Under the pieces are notes generated by a model. That model ran no database searches. It was not told the origin of the DNA and was given only the letters and a program-made list of their open reading frames with translations. A stretch of DNA of 64,000 bases from NCBI RefSeq assembly GCF_007830435.1, contig NZ_VLLC01000002.1:183549-247548 (forward strand), in the 5' to 3' direction. Source of the stretch: Desulfobotulus alkaliphilus (GTDB lineage: Bacteria > Desulfobacterota > Desulfobacteria > Desulfobacterales > ASO4-4). Numbering within the stretch: position 1 is the first letter of the stretch; each line of letters opens with the position of its first letter. Made by a program: the position numbers and the translations under genes. Shown in pieces: positions 1 to 9,007 of the stretch.

Positions 1-55
1 GCCTGTGCATCTGTCTTGCAGGTATGGTACTTGGAAAACTGTGCTGAACAGTTAC
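1..55 (+). repeat. Probable right end of a family-2 MITE-like element, cut by the window edge
   Basis: Positions 41-55 read GTGCTGAACAGTTAC. This is identical, in the same orientation relative to the downstream gene, to the gene-proximal terminal repeat of the element at 60553-60905. The preceding 40 bases resemble that element loosely (AGGTAT and GGAAAA stretches). The rest would lie left of the window, so the assignment rests mostly on a 15/15 match. Confidence 0.4.
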
Positions 56-144
56 ACTTTTATATGATCGTTTAGCCTGTATTCTGGTTTTTTTATGAAC
101 AGGATGTGTGTGGATTGCTTTTTAACTTTTTCAAGGAGGTTTCT

Positions 145-1314
145 ATGTCGAAAAAAAAATGTTTTTCTTATTTTCTGGGGATTCTCCTTGTCATGGGGGG
201 AATGTCATCTGCCCATGCAGAGGCTTTTCAGAAAGAGGTGATCCTCAGCCCCATGCTGGGGGTGCATCACTTCCATCATGATCAGGATCTGGATACGGGT
301 TTCAGCCTTGGGGCAGGTCTGGGGTATCGTTTTGATCCCCGCTGGATGGCGGAAATCATGGTCCATGGTTCAAAAACAGAACATAAGAAAACAGCTGTGG
401 ATACCAGGGCATTGCATGTTTCCGCCAATGCTCTGCATATTTTCCGGCCGGACAAGACCTTTCGTCCCTATGGTGCTGCCGGTATGGGGGTTCTTTCCAG
501 AGATCCCGAAGGCGGTAAGGCAGATCGGGATTTTGCCCTGAACGCAGGCGGCGGTTTTTTTGTGGATATCGTAAAGGATCTGGCTTTCCGCATGGATTTT
601 CGGGGGATTCTGCCCCCGGATGGCATGGAGTGGAATCTGGCTGCCCATACCGGTCTTGCATGGACCTTTGGCCGTACGCCTGCTGTAGCTCCCATTCTTA
701 CGCCACCGAAACCCCTGGATTCCGATGGCGATGGTGTGCCGGATTACCGGGACCGTTGCCCGGACACACCTCCGGGAGTTCCTGTGGATCAATGGGGATG
801 CCCCATAGACAGTGACGGTGATGGTGTGCCGGATTACCGGGACCGTTGTCCGGACACCCCCCCGGGAGTTCCCGTGGATCAATGGGGATGCCCCCTGGAC
901 AGTGATGGGGATGGTGTGCCGGATTATCTGGACCATTGCCCCGGAACCCCTGTCGGTGCAAGGGTTAATGCATTGGGATGCTGGGAGATTCAGGGCCTTA
1001 CCTTTGGTACGGCAAGCAATGTCATAGAATCGCAATACCATGGCATTCTGGATGAAGTCGTGGCTGTTCTTCGCCGGAATCCGGATTTAAAAATTGAAGT
1101 GGCCGGATATACGGACAGTCGTGGTAGTGATGCCTATAACCGTCGCCTTTCCCGGGAGAGGGCCACAGCGGTGCGGGATTATTTTGTCCGAAAAGGGATT
1201 GATGGCGCTCGGCTTCGGGTGGTGGGGTATGGACCGGACAACCCCATAGCAGATAATGATACGGCAGAAGGCCGTGCGCGGAACAGGCGGGTGGAGCTGA
1301 CCCCTGCTCCCTGA
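145..1314 (+). CDS. OmpA-family outer-membrane protein with three thrombospondin type-3 repeats
   Basis: Outer-membrane protein of 389 aa that probably anchors the envelope to peptidoglycan. The ATG at 145 is chosen over an in-frame GTG at 106 because AAGGAGGT lies at 133-140 and a signal peptide (MSKKKCFSYF, hydrophobic stretch, AHAEA) follows. An N-terminal eight-strand OmpA-like barrel spans about residues 30-180. Three Ca-binding thrombospondin type-3 repeats (DSDGDGVPDY...DRCPDTP) follow at about 192-280 with a 30-residue period. A C-terminal OmpA/MotB domain has the peptidoglycan-binding pattern (AGYTDSRGSDAYNRRLSRERA and NRRVEL, about 285-389). The gene appears monocistronic and ends in a terminator. 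Confidence 0.93.
   Translation: MSKKKCFSYFLGILLVMGGMSSAHAEAFQKEVILSPMLGVHHFHHDQDLDTGFSLGAGLGYRFDPRWMAEIMVHGSKTEHKKTAVDTRALHVSANALHIFRPDKTFRPYGAAGMGVLSRDPEGGKADRDFALNAGGGFFVDIVKDLAFRMDFRGILPPDGMEWNLAAHTGLAWTFGRTPAVAPILTPPKPLDSDGDGVPDYRDRCPDTPPGVPVDQWGCPIDSDGDGVPDYRDRCPDTPPGVPVDQWGCPLDSDGDGVPDYLDHCPGTPVGARVNALGCWEIQGLTFGTASNVIESQYHGILDEVVAVLRRNPDLKIEVAGYTDSRGSDAYNRRLSRERATAVRDYFVRKGIDGARLRVVGYGPDNPIADNDTAEGRARNRRVELTPAP
718..987 (+). repeat. Three tandem 90-bp coding repeats (TSP3 units)
   Basis: Units begin at 718, 808 and 898. Units 1 and 2 are nearly identical in DNA (about 85 of 90 bases by eye), while unit 3 diverges after DYLDHCPGTP. The high identity suggests recent duplication or gene conversion, and copy number could vary between strains. 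Confidence 0.85.
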
Positions 1315-1343
1315 TTTTTTGAATGATCTTTTCAAGATGCATG

Positions 1344-1389
1344 TCCCTGTCCGAAAAGGCTTTTAAGCTTTCTGGGCAGGGATTTTTTT
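1344..1389 (+). terminator. Rho-independent terminator after the OmpA-family gene
   Basis: The stem TCCCTGTCC...GGGCAGGGA encloses an AAAAGGCTTTTAAGCTTTCT loop and is followed by seven T. It lies 30 bases past the stop at 1314. Confidence 0.75.
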
Positions 1390-1502
1390 GTCTGCACATG
1401 CAGCAAGAGAAAAGAGAGGTGTCAGGGCTTTAGGCTTTAGCACTGGCAGGGTTTAAAAAAACCGGATTTGCAGAGCCTGTTTTTTGACAGGGAAAGCCGG
1501 GT

Positions 1503-2039
1503 TTATGGCGATAAAGGAGGAAAAATCTGCCGGATGCGGCAGAGAAGATCATCCATGGAAAGGCCGTCGCAGGTAATTTCCGCATCTGCCCATTTTCTGT
1601 AAAGGGGCATGCGTTCGTGGAAAAGTGCTTCAAGGCTCTGGCCCGGCTTTCTCACCACCCCCCTTTCATCGAGATTTCCAAGGCGTTTTGCAAGTTCTGG
1701 CAGGGAAAGTGCAAGGTGGAGAATGGGGCCCTGAGAGGCAAGATTTTCCATGGCCTTTTCGCTGTAGATGACACTCCCCCCTGTGGCAATGACGGTGTGG
1801 GAAACCTTAAGGGCTGCCACATGACGGGCTTCGATTTCCCTGAAGGCATCAAGGCCCTTTTGTTCTATGATTTCTGAAAGCCTCATTTTTTCATGGGACT
1901 GGATGAGAAGGTCTGTATCCATAAAATCCATGCCAAGGATTTTGGCGGCAAGAACCCCCAAGGTGCTTTTGCCTGCTCCGGGCATGCCGGTGAGGGTGAG
2001 GGTGGTTTTTTGGGGTTGGGGTGAAGGGGTTGTTTTCAT
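1503..2039 (-). CDS. aroK: Shikimate kinase
   Basis: Cytosolic enzyme of 178 aa that phosphorylates shikimate at the 3-OH with ATP, step five of chorismate synthesis. The P-loop GMPGAGKST lies at residues 18-26. The shikimate-binding aspartates are in FMDTD, and the arginines in FREIE and ERGVVRKPG. The GGS motif of the family lies near residue 86. The length is normal. The start has only a weak Shine-Dalgarno (AGGG). The gene stands alone, head to head with the pilin-like operon. ADH synthase, another enzyme of the same pathway, lies in this window at 35.4 kb. Confidence 0.93.
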   Translation of the reverse strand: MKTTPSPQPQKTTLTLTGMPGAGKSTLGVLAAKILGMDFMDTDLLIQSHEKMRLSEIIEQKGLDAFREIEARHVAALKVSHTVIATGGSVIYSEKAMENLASQGPILHLALSLPELAKRLGNLDERGVVRKPGQSLEALFHERMPLYRKWADAEITCDGLSMDDLLCRIRQIFPPLSP

Positions 2040-2224
2040 TTTGAAAGCCCTTTTTCTATTGTCCTGACGGAAATTTATTTTCGATAATGATAAAATATAG
2101 ATTTAAGTTGCTATCAATTCAATCCGATAATAAGAATATTATCAAAGGAATGTTGCTTAAAAAAATGTGATGGATGGCGTTTGATTCCCGATGGTCGGAT
2201 GGGTTTTAAAAAAGGAGGGTGGAA

Positions 2225-2779
2225 ATGAAAAAAAAGTGGATCGTTTTTGCTGCTGCGTTAGCGTGGATCTTGTTGCCATGTATGGCTTATTCTGATCCGA
2301 GCGAAGCTTCTGTGGATGTAGAGGTAAAAGCAAGTGTAGTGCCATTCAGTCTTGGAGCCGTAAAAGATCCTTTGGATTTTGGTGAAATTATACCGGGTGG
2401 CGAAGAATTTACTATAAGGATTAACGCAAGAAATGGAACCAGCACAGATTCTTCTGATAGAGTAACAACAGCTATATTTAATTCTTCTAAAGGCTATGTA
2501 AGTGGTGTTGAGTCTGGGCTGATTACGGTTAACACCAATTCTGTTGGGGCGTATGAAATTGATTATGGAGGAGCTATAACTTTAGCGCTTTTAACAGATC
2601 CAACTACAACAATGGCATTATCTCAAATTGAAGAGAACTCTACTTTAGAAGCAGACATTGTTTTTCCCGACAATGATGATCCGTTTTATATCCATATTGG
2701 TGGTCTGCTTACAGTTGCCGCCAACCAGGAACCAGGTGATTATGAAGGAACTGTGACCGTGACAATATCAAGACCGTGA
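2225..2779 (+). CDS. Secreted pilin-like protein (DUF4402-like)
   Basis: Exported protein of 184 aa. The ATG at 2225 is preferred to GTG 2219 because AAGGAGGG ends just before it. A signal peptide (MKKKWIVFAAALAWILLPCMAYS) is followed by a beta-rich domain. The C-terminus reads HIGGLLTVAANQEPGDYEGT then VTV, which is the typical end of DUF4402 proteins; these often sit in chaperone/usher-type surface loci. It is more AT-rich than its neighbours. Its stop overlaps the next start (GTGA), and a PapD-like chaperone follows, so it is probably the main exported subunit. A pilus function is inferred from context. Confidence 0.72.
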   Translation: MKKKWIVFAAALAWILLPCMAYSDPSEASVDVEVKASVVPFSLGAVKDPLDFGEIIPGGEEFTIRINARNGTSTDSSDRVTTAIFNSSKGYVSGVESGLITVNTNSVGAYEIDYGGAITLALLTDPTTTMALSQIEENSTLEADIVFPDNDDPFYIHIGGLLTVAANQEPGDYEGTVTVTISRP

Positions 2780-3246
2780 AGTTTTTATTCATACAGAATA
2801 TCATAATTTTTGCTTTGCTTCTCAGCACTCATGCTGTAGCCATGGGTGCGGAAGCAAGGCTTGAGCATTCTTTTCGTCTGGAAGGTCTTGTTGTTCTTCC
2901 TGCGGGCGGGACCCTGATTATGGATGCAAAAAATCCGGGTGCTACGGTACTGATTCCCTCAGGAATTTTTAACATACAGTCTGTGCTTTTTCCCCGCATC
3001 CGTATAGTCCCGGACAGGGCAGGGCAGGAGATTAGGCTGTCTTTTTCTCCGGATGAGGTAAAAGATACCAATGGTAATCTTATGTTAAGGGATATGGAAA
3101 AATATACCATAACCCGATTTACTGCTTCTGGCACGGAGCCTCATTTTGTGACCATAGGCGGCAAATTAGTATTGAGTTCAGGTGCTGTAGGTGAGTTGAC
3201 TGGTAGTTTTGTTATCGGTGTTGAATTCATTGATAATCATCCATAA
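2776..3246 (+). CDS. Second small secreted pilin-like protein
   Basis: A 156-aa exported protein starting with GTG at 2776, overlapping the previous stop by four bases (GTGA), which implies translational coupling. The signal peptide is MKFLFIQNIIIFALLLSTHAVAMGA. The mature part is beta-rich, with HFVTIGGKLVLSSGAVGEL then TGSFVIGVEF near the end. This echoes the terminal G-x-L...G.y.Gt...v pattern of the preceding protein, suggesting a divergent second subunit, perhaps a tip or minor one. No catalytic motif is visible. A chaperone gene follows nine bases later. Confidence 0.65.
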   Translation: MKFLFIQNIIIFALLLSTHAVAMGAEARLEHSFRLEGLVVLPAGGTLIMDAKNPGATVLIPSGIFNIQSVLFPRIRIVPDRAGQEIRLSFSPDEVKDTNGNLMLRDMEKYTITRFTASGTEPHFVTIGGKLVLSSGAVGELTGSFVIGVEFIDNHP

Positions 3247-3255
3247 AGGTGATGT

Positions 3256-4074
3256 ATGTTGCGCAATCTGCTTTTTCCCGCTTTTTTTCTGGCAGCCTTT
3301 TTTTTCTGCTTACCAGCTCCTTCTTTGGCAACGGGTGCACTGGTAACGCCTTTGCGTTTTGTTCTGGAAGACCGTGAACGTTCTGCCACCATGCGGATTG
3401 TTAACACCAATGACAGAAGTGTTTCATATAGAATTGAAACAGTACTTATGGAACAGGACATGAGTGGCCGGACGAGGGAAATAAAAAATCTGGAAGACCA
3501 TGGGGATCTGTTGAGAATGGTACGTTTTTCTCCTCGGCAGATTCGTCTGGAACCCCATGAAATGCAGGCGGTTCGCATCATGGTAAGAAAGCCTGCTGAC
3601 CTTCAGGATGGTGAATACAGGGTTCATATGAAAGTATCCCCCTTGCCCGAAACTCCGGACCGGGTACAGATGCCTGGGAAGGATGAACCGGCCAGCTCAA
3701 CTACCATTACCATTCATACGCTGGTATCGACAATTTTACCCCTGATTATCCGCCACGGAGAAACCAGCGTAAGCCTTGATGCCAGAGGCCTTGAGCTGGA
3801 GAGCCTGCCCGGAGACAGAAAAGCCCTGAAAACTCTCCTTATTGCCGAGGGAAACCGATCTGCGTTTATGGATGCCGCTTTTTTCTGGGAAGATACTCTA
3901 ATTGCGGAAAGAAAAGGATTTGCCATTTATCAACCCAATGGAAAATTGAATATAAGTTTTCCCTTGCAGGAAGATCTTCCCCCTTCCGGCAGCACCCTGC
4001 GTCTTGTTCTCCATGACAGGGAAAAGGAAGGGAATCCCCTTTTAAAGGAAATTCCCCTTGTTCTGAACTACTGA
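3256..4074 (+). CDS. Periplasmic pilus-assembly chaperone (PapD-like)
   Basis: Periplasmic chaperone of 272 aa expected to donate a beta strand to pilin subunits. It has a signal peptide (MLRNLLFPAFFLAAFFFCLPAPSLA), then an immunoglobulin-like domain with the family pattern: TPLRFVLEDRERSATMRIVN, later FSPRQIRLEPHEMQAVRIMV and DGEYRVHMKVSP. A second domain spans about residues 150-272. AAAGGTG precedes the ATG. It is the third gene of a tight operon with the two pilin-like genes. The usher-like partner is encoded convergently on the other strand, an unusual arrangement. Confidence 0.82.
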   Translation: MLRNLLFPAFFLAAFFFCLPAPSLATGALVTPLRFVLEDRERSATMRIVNTNDRSVSYRIETVLMEQDMSGRTREIKNLEDHGDLLRMVRFSPRQIRLEPHEMQAVRIMVRKPADLQDGEYRVHMKVSPLPETPDRVQMPGKDEPASSTTITIHTLVSTILPLIIRHGETSVSLDARGLELESLPGDRKALKTLLIAEGNRSAFMDAAFFWEDTLIAERKGFAIYQPNGKLNISFPLQEDLPPSGSTLRLVLHDREKEGNPLLKEIPLVLNY

Positions 4075-4097
4075 AAAATGAACTCTAGGGATTCAAG

Positions 4098-4139
4098 CAC
4101 CCCTGCAAAGCATAGCAGCCCTTTGGAGGGTGTTTTTTT
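4098..4139 (+). terminator. Terminator after the chaperone gene
   Basis: Imperfect stem CACCCCTGCAAAG / CTTTGGAGGGTG with loop CATAGCAGCC, followed by TTTTTTT. It lies between two convergent genes. Confidence 0.7.
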
Positions 4140-4163
4140 CTGTTTTGCCTAGCCCTTGATGTA

Positions 4164-7100
4164 TTAGAGAGCCCTCGCATAGCCTCCCATTTCTGCCACC
4201 TTTTCCCTGAACTGCTCCGCATCTTCCATGGCTTTAAAATTCTGAACCAGTGCCCTGAAGGTATTGCCTTCTTTCGCAATGGCCATGGAAAGCTCTTTTC
4301 CCATGAGGGAGCGGAACTGTCTTTCAAGGTTGATAATGCCCTTTTCTGCATCTTCAATATTGCCGTAGCTTGCCAGATGCACGGCCCTTTCTTCTCTGTT
4401 TAGCGAGTTTAAGACCCTGCCGTATCCGGTTTTTTCTGCCATCATGGCAGCCAGTCTGTCCGCATCTGTCCTGTTTTCAAAATTGCCCAGAATCACCCTG
4501 TACCAGAGGCCCTTCTCCCCAAGATCCACGGGCTGAATTTTTGCTCCTTCAAGGTCTTTCAATTCCGGCATCTGTGCTTTGGCCCATTGTATGCCTTTGA
4601 GGGCCTTTTCCCTGCTTTTGTAAGAACCCGCATGGACCCCGTAGGAGGAAGTTCTGCCCTTCAGAGGGGTTTTGTGGGGTATCTTGTGGGTGGCAGTGGT
4701 TTTTGTTGCTTTGCTGTCTCCGGTTTTAAGTATATGGGCATCATAAAGAACCCTGTCTTCCTTTAGTACAGGCCGCTGTTCAGGAAGGGCCCTTCCCAAA
4801 GCACCGGAAACCCACTGACCATTTTGATAAAGCACCGCTTCCGGACCTTCAAAGACAGCTCTTGTTGAATCAGGTCTTTTTTCCTCAGGCATCTCAGTCC
4901 ACCTGCCATCGCTGAAGAGTACCATTTCATCCCTTGCCAGTACCGATGTCTTTATGCCTGCCCTGTCTTCATCAGCCATTACCATATCAAGGCCGCTTTC
5001 TATGCTGCCCGTTTCATCCACGGTGGTGTTCAGGCTTTTGGACATAAAGGTGCCGTCATCCTGGGGCAACAGGGCTTCCACAGTATAATTTCCGGGTTTT
5101 ACCCGCTCAAAGAGGTAAAAACCATCGTATTCAGAAAGAACCCTGTCCACCACTTCACCGTCCTCATTTTTCAGCAGCACCTCCACCTGCCTGAGGGGGA
5201 CAGAATCCCCTGAGCTGTTTATACCATAGAGGGTGCCATCAATTTCACCCGTGCGAATGACGGCAAAGGAAAGGGGCCGCACATCTCCCGGCCTTGGGGT
5301 GACGGCCTCTCCGGGATGCAGGGGATAAAGGGCCGGGTCTTCAAGGCTTTCTTCTTCAATCACAATATCGGTTTTTCTGTGGGGAGAAAGCTGGAGAAAG
5401 GCAATGCCGTCCTTGTCCGTCACTGCCCTGCTCCCCGACTGCACCGCCCGAACCCTTACCCCCGCAAGCCCCTTTTCATTGCCGTCCATAACTCCATTGA
5501 CATTGCTGTCCTCAAATACCCGTACGGCAGCAAGGCCCTGGGTACTGCTGTTTCTGGGCAGGGGACGAAGGGCTTTTCTGTGGGGATCAGGGCCTAAAGC
5601 CATGTTCATGTTCAGGGAAACACTCCAGTCTCCCTTGTCATCGGCGGCAAGCTTTGGACTGATGCTGAGTTTTTCCTTTCGCATATTGAGCTGAATATCT
5701 GCTGCCGTTCGCTCTGTTCCCGTAAAGCTTTTATTGAGGCTTCCCTGTATATCGAGGTCTTTTTTCAGATTCCGGTTTGCGGTGAGGCCTGCTCCCGTGA
5801 AGCCTTTTTCGTAATCATCCAGACGGTAATCTCCATGGGTGCGGATATGGGTGTTTTTTAACCGGGTGGAGGCACGGATGCTGCCCCGGATGCTTTCCGG
5901 GTTTGTGCTGGCACTGTTGTAGTCATGGCTGATTCTGTGGTTCCAGTGAACCCTCCCTGTGCGGAGGCTGTTTAAAAGGCTGATGCGGGATTCGTAGCTG
6001 TCCTCCCTGTCCGTGTAGCGGCCGGACAGGGTATAGGGAAGGCGGAAGCCATCCTCTTTGCCAAGGGTTCCAGAAAGGGAAAGGTCTGTGATGCTGCGGA
6101 CAGGGTTGTTTCGCTGTCTGCCATCCAGCCTGTCCTGAAGCTCAAAGCTGGCCCGGATGCGCTGATCCCTGAGAGCCGTCTGGCTGCCAAGGCGAAGGGC
6201 GGACCCGCCTTCCGTATTGTGCACTGCATCCATGCGGAGGGATGCCCCCCTCAGGGCCGTTTCCATACCCGCATGGAGCTGTGTCCGCCTGTTTTCATTG
6301 AGGGTATCGCTGATAAAACCTGTGGAAAGGGTGGTCCGTTCCCCAAGGCCGTATTCAAACACCCCGACGGCCACAGCATTTCCCGCATCCGGGTTCCGGG
6401 ACGGGTTTTCTTCATAACTGACCCTGTCCTGACGGGTGAGGCTTGCGCTGTAGCTCATCTTTCCCTTGGGCAGCATGTCTGTGCCCACCTCAAGCCTTTG
6501 GTTTTCTTCCCTGCGCTGGCCTTCGGGACCATAGAAAATCAGTTTGAAATCGTTGATACCGTAGTAGAGGGATACATCGTCAAAAAGATAACGGCCATCT
6601 TCACCCACCCTTTGAACATCCATGAGGGCCGTTCCCCGGTAAAGTTCCACCTCCCAGCCCGGTGCCAGATTGCCTTCAAAACGGGTACTGTCAAATTCCC
6701 TTTCCCTGTAGAGGGAGCGGTTTTCCAGAAGCAGGCCCTGGGCAGTTGCAGGTCTGCCCAGTATGGGGACGGAAGGTGAGGGCACATCCCCAAGGGCAAA
6801 GCGGGTGGCCCCCAGTGGCATAGAGCCTGATGCATCTGTTTTTTCAAAGCGGGCTTCCACCCTCCTTGGGTTATGGCTGTCATCCCCCCTTACATAGAGA
6901 TGGCTTGTTCCGCCTCCAAGGTTGCCTGCGCCGGAAAGGGTATAGCTTGCCTGTCTTGGATTGTTGCTGCGGCTGTGTTGGGATGCGGAAAGGGAAAGAT
7001 CCACCACGGGCAGGCTGGCAAAGGGAGGACTCGTTTTTTCTTCCAGCACGGAAGGCCCCACAGATCCCTGAAAAGAGCCAAGCCGGTTCCATCGCTGCTG

Positions 7101-7988
7101 TCTTTCAATGCGTTCTTGGAAAGGGAAGCTGTCTTTGGGCTGAAGCCTTACGGCCATTTCCCTGTAGCTGAAATCAAAATCAAGGGGCAGCCACTCCTTC
7201 AGTACCCTGGCATCCACATGAATATCCTCTTCATTATGGATGATGGCATTGTCCGGGATGGTCAGTGTTCTCCTGCCAAGGGTGATGGCATTATTTTCAA
7301 GATTCAGATCAAAATTCTGCCCCAGAACTTCGCCTGTGGCCCTGCCCGTCTGGGGACTGACCCGCAGAGGCACTTCCAGAATGGCAGCCAGCGCCCCAAG
7401 GGGCATGAAAAGCTGATCCTTGCTTCCGTAGGCCCCAAGGCCGGAGGCAAGGGTGTAACGATCCCAGGTGGCATTGAGCACAAGAAAGTCAGGCTCTTTT
7501 GGTGAAGAAAATCTTTCTTCCGGCGTGGGCATCTGGGACATCCCGTGAAGATGCAGGCCATCAAGGGGAGGCAGGGAAGGGCTGTTTTCATCCATCTGCC
7601 CTGAAGATGCCGCACCGCCTTCATGTATAAGGGGAGGGGGGTTTTTAAATTTTTTGGCCCATCCCGAAGCCATAAGGGCTTTTTGATCCCAGAGATGAAT
7701 GCCTTCCCTGCCAAGCTGGCTGGTAAGGGCGTCAAAGGCATCCCAGCTGATCTTTTCCCCGGCTTCAGCCCTTTTCATGAGGGCATTTCTTTCCATGACC
7801 AGAGAAGCCAGTTTTCTGGCAAGGGTGTCATTAACCTGACGGATCTGCTGCCACCTTTGCCACTGGCCTGTGTTTTTAAGGAGCCTGTCTGCGCCTGCCA
7901 GAGCGTAGCTGTCCCTGTCCCCCTTACCGGTAATATTGCCGGAGGGGGCGGGTGCTGTGGCTGCAATGACACGCATCGGAGATACCAT
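4164..7988 (-). CDS. Usher-like outer-membrane protein with SdrD/Cna-B-like and SPOR domains
   Basis: A 1274-aa protein, probably the outer-membrane translocation pore for the convergent pilin/chaperone operon. Residues 35-110 look helical. Residues 170-310 resemble the N-terminal region of alternative ushers (LFMPLGALAAILEVPLRVSP). Residues about 325-800 are a long beta-barrel-like stretch that includes an inserted domain (GWEVELYRG...DGRYLFDDVSLYYGIN, FYGPEGQRREE). From about 815 come two prealbumin-like domains (VFEDSNVNGVMDGNEKGLAG; YDGFYLFERVKPGNYTVEAL). Two SPOR-like peptidoglycan-binding repeats lie from about 1110 to 1274. The start is firm (AAAGGAG five bases upstream; in-frame stop just before), yet no signal peptide is visible. 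That is odd for an outer-membrane protein. Confidence 0.7.
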   Translation of the reverse strand: MVSPMRVIAATAPAPSGNITGKGDRDSYALAGADRLLKNTGQWQRWQQIRQVNDTLARKLASLVMERNALMKRAEAGEKISWDAFDALTSQLGREGIHLWDQKALMASGWAKKFKNPPPLIHEGGAASSGQMDENSPSLPPLDGLHLHGMSQMPTPEERFSSPKEPDFLVLNATWDRYTLASGLGAYGSKDQLFMPLGALAAILEVPLRVSPQTGRATGEVLGQNFDLNLENNAITLGRRTLTIPDNAIIHNEEDIHVDARVLKEWLPLDFDFSYREMAVRLQPKDSFPFQERIERQQRWNRLGSFQGSVGPSVLEEKTSPPFASLPVVDLSLSASQHSRSNNPRQASYTLSGAGNLGGGTSHLYVRGDDSHNPRRVEARFEKTDASGSMPLGATRFALGDVPSPSVPILGRPATAQGLLLENRSLYREREFDSTRFEGNLAPGWEVELYRGTALMDVQRVGEDGRYLFDDVSLYYGINDFKLIFYGPEGQRREENQRLEVGTDMLPKGKMSYSASLTRQDRVSYEENPSRNPDAGNAVAVGVFEYGLGERTTLSTGFISDTLNENRRTQLHAGMETALRGASLRMDAVHNTEGGSALRLGSQTALRDQRIRASFELQDRLDGRQRNNPVRSITDLSLSGTLGKEDGFRLPYTLSGRYTDREDSYESRISLLNSLRTGRVHWNHRISHDYNSASTNPESIRGSIRASTRLKNTHIRTHGDYRLDDYEKGFTGAGLTANRNLKKDLDIQGSLNKSFTGTERTAADIQLNMRKEKLSISPKLAADDKGDWSVSLNMNMALGPDPHRKALRPLPRNSSTQGLAAVRVFEDSNVNGVMDGNEKGLAGVRVRAVQSGSRAVTDKDGIAFLQLSPHRKTDIVIEEESLEDPALYPLHPGEAVTPRPGDVRPLSFAVIRTGEIDGTLYGINSSGDSVPLRQVEVLLKNEDGEVVDRVLSEYDGFYLFERVKPGNYTVEALLPQDDGTFMSKSLNTTVDETGSIESGLDMVMADEDRAGIKTSVLARDEMVLFSDGRWTEMPEEKRPDSTRAVFEGPEAVLYQNGQWVSGALGRALPEQRPVLKEDRVLYDAHILKTGDSKATKTTATHKIPHKTPLKGRTSSYGVHAGSYKSREKALKGIQWAKAQMPELKDLEGAKIQPVDLGEKGLWYRVILGNFENRTDADRLAAMMAEKTGYGRVLNSLNREERAVHLASYGNIEDAEKGIINLERQFRSLMGKELSMAIAKEGNTFRALVQNFKAMEDAEQFREKVAEMGGYARAL

Positions 7989-8153
7989 AAAGCTCCTTTG
8001 TTCTGGTCCTTTTAATTACAGAGACTTAAAAGGTCCGATGAAACACTGCACATGGGAATAGCAATATGAGTGCCATGTAATGGGCAGCATGGATTGGTGC
8101 TTGAAAACGGTTTTGCTTTGTCAAAAAAAGTAGTGGCTTTCTCTATTTTTGAC

Positions 8154-8182
8154 TTGACCCGTAAGATGGGCGGTTGTATAGA
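8154..8182 (+). promoter_or_regulatory. Candidate sigma-70 promoter of the TonB operon
   Basis: TTGACC at 8154-8159 and TATAGA at 8177-8182 are separated by 17 bases. A transcript would start near 8189, about 40 bases before the first ATG at 8231. No experimental support. Confidence 0.5.
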
Positions 8183-8230
8183 GGCCGAAAATAAAGTGAT
8201 GACTTATAAAAATTTAGAAAAGACTAAAAA

Positions 8231-9007
8231 ATGATGATTTTAAAGGGTACGCAAAAGCTTGTTTTGGCAGGATTTCTGGTGCTGATGCTCCATACGCCAG
8301 TTCCTGCCCAGACGGATGTCAGGCCGCAGGCCGTGATGGAAGATCATGAAAAGGGCATGGAAGCAGAGGCCCGGACCCAGAAGGCCCGTGAGGCATGGGC
8401 CAGGGAGCGGCGGGATCTTTTAGCCCGTCTGGAAAGCCTTGAGGAGGAAAACCGGCGTCTGGAAAGGGACCGGGACAGGCTTTCCCGGTCCAGAGACCAT
8501 CTGGAGCGGGATGTGGCTGCCATTGAGCGGGAGCTGATGGAAGCAAAGAGGCTGGAAGAGGAACTGGACGGCAGGCTGGATGAGGTCTTGCTTCGCCTTG
8601 GGGAGAGTATGGCATCGGACATCCCTTTTCTTGAGGATGAGCGGAACCAGAGACTTTCCATGCTCCATGATCTTATGGTGGATCCGGATGCGGGGCTTGC
8701 GGAACGCCTTCGCCGCATTATGGAAGCCCTCCGCATAGAAGCGGACTATGGGTTTACGGTGGAGCTTCGCAGGATTCCCCTTGCGCTGGATGGGAATGAG
8801 GTCCTGGCTCAGGTGCTGCGTCTTGGTCGGCTGGGGCTTTTTTACCGGACGGGGGACGGCAGGGTTGGTTTTTATGACGCAGGCCAAAAGAGATGGCAGC
8901 CCCTGGATGCATCCTGGGATGCCGCCTTTGTCAGGGCCTTTGACGTGGCTACCCGTAAGCGGGCGCCGGAACTGGTGACCCTGCCCGTGGGGAGGATTCT
9001 GCCATGA
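8231..9007 (+). CDS. DUF3450-type periplasmic coiled-coil protein
   Basis: Exported protein of 258 aa, first gene of a TonB/ExbB/ExbD operon. After a signal peptide (LVLAGFLVLMLHTPVPAQ) comes a long charged coiled coil (about residues 40-120, rich in E, R and L). A globular C-terminal part follows, with FYRTGDGRVGFYD and RKRAPELVTLPVG. This layout matches DUF3450 proteins, which regularly precede ExbB in such operons; their exact role is not established. The start lacks a strong Shine-Dalgarno, and ATG 8231 or the adjacent ATG 8234 could be used. Its stop overlaps the next start (ATGA). Confidence 0.8.
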   Translation: MMILKGTQKLVLAGFLVLMLHTPVPAQTDVRPQAVMEDHEKGMEAEARTQKAREAWARERRDLLARLESLEEENRRLERDRDRLSRSRDHLERDVAAIERELMEAKRLEEELDGRLDEVLLRLGESMASDIPFLEDERNQRLSMLHDLMVDPDAGLAERLRRIMEALRIEADYGFTVELRRIPLALDGNEVLAQVLRLGRLGLFYRTGDGRVGFYDAGQKRWQPLDASWDAAFVRAFDVATRKRAPELVTLPVGRILP

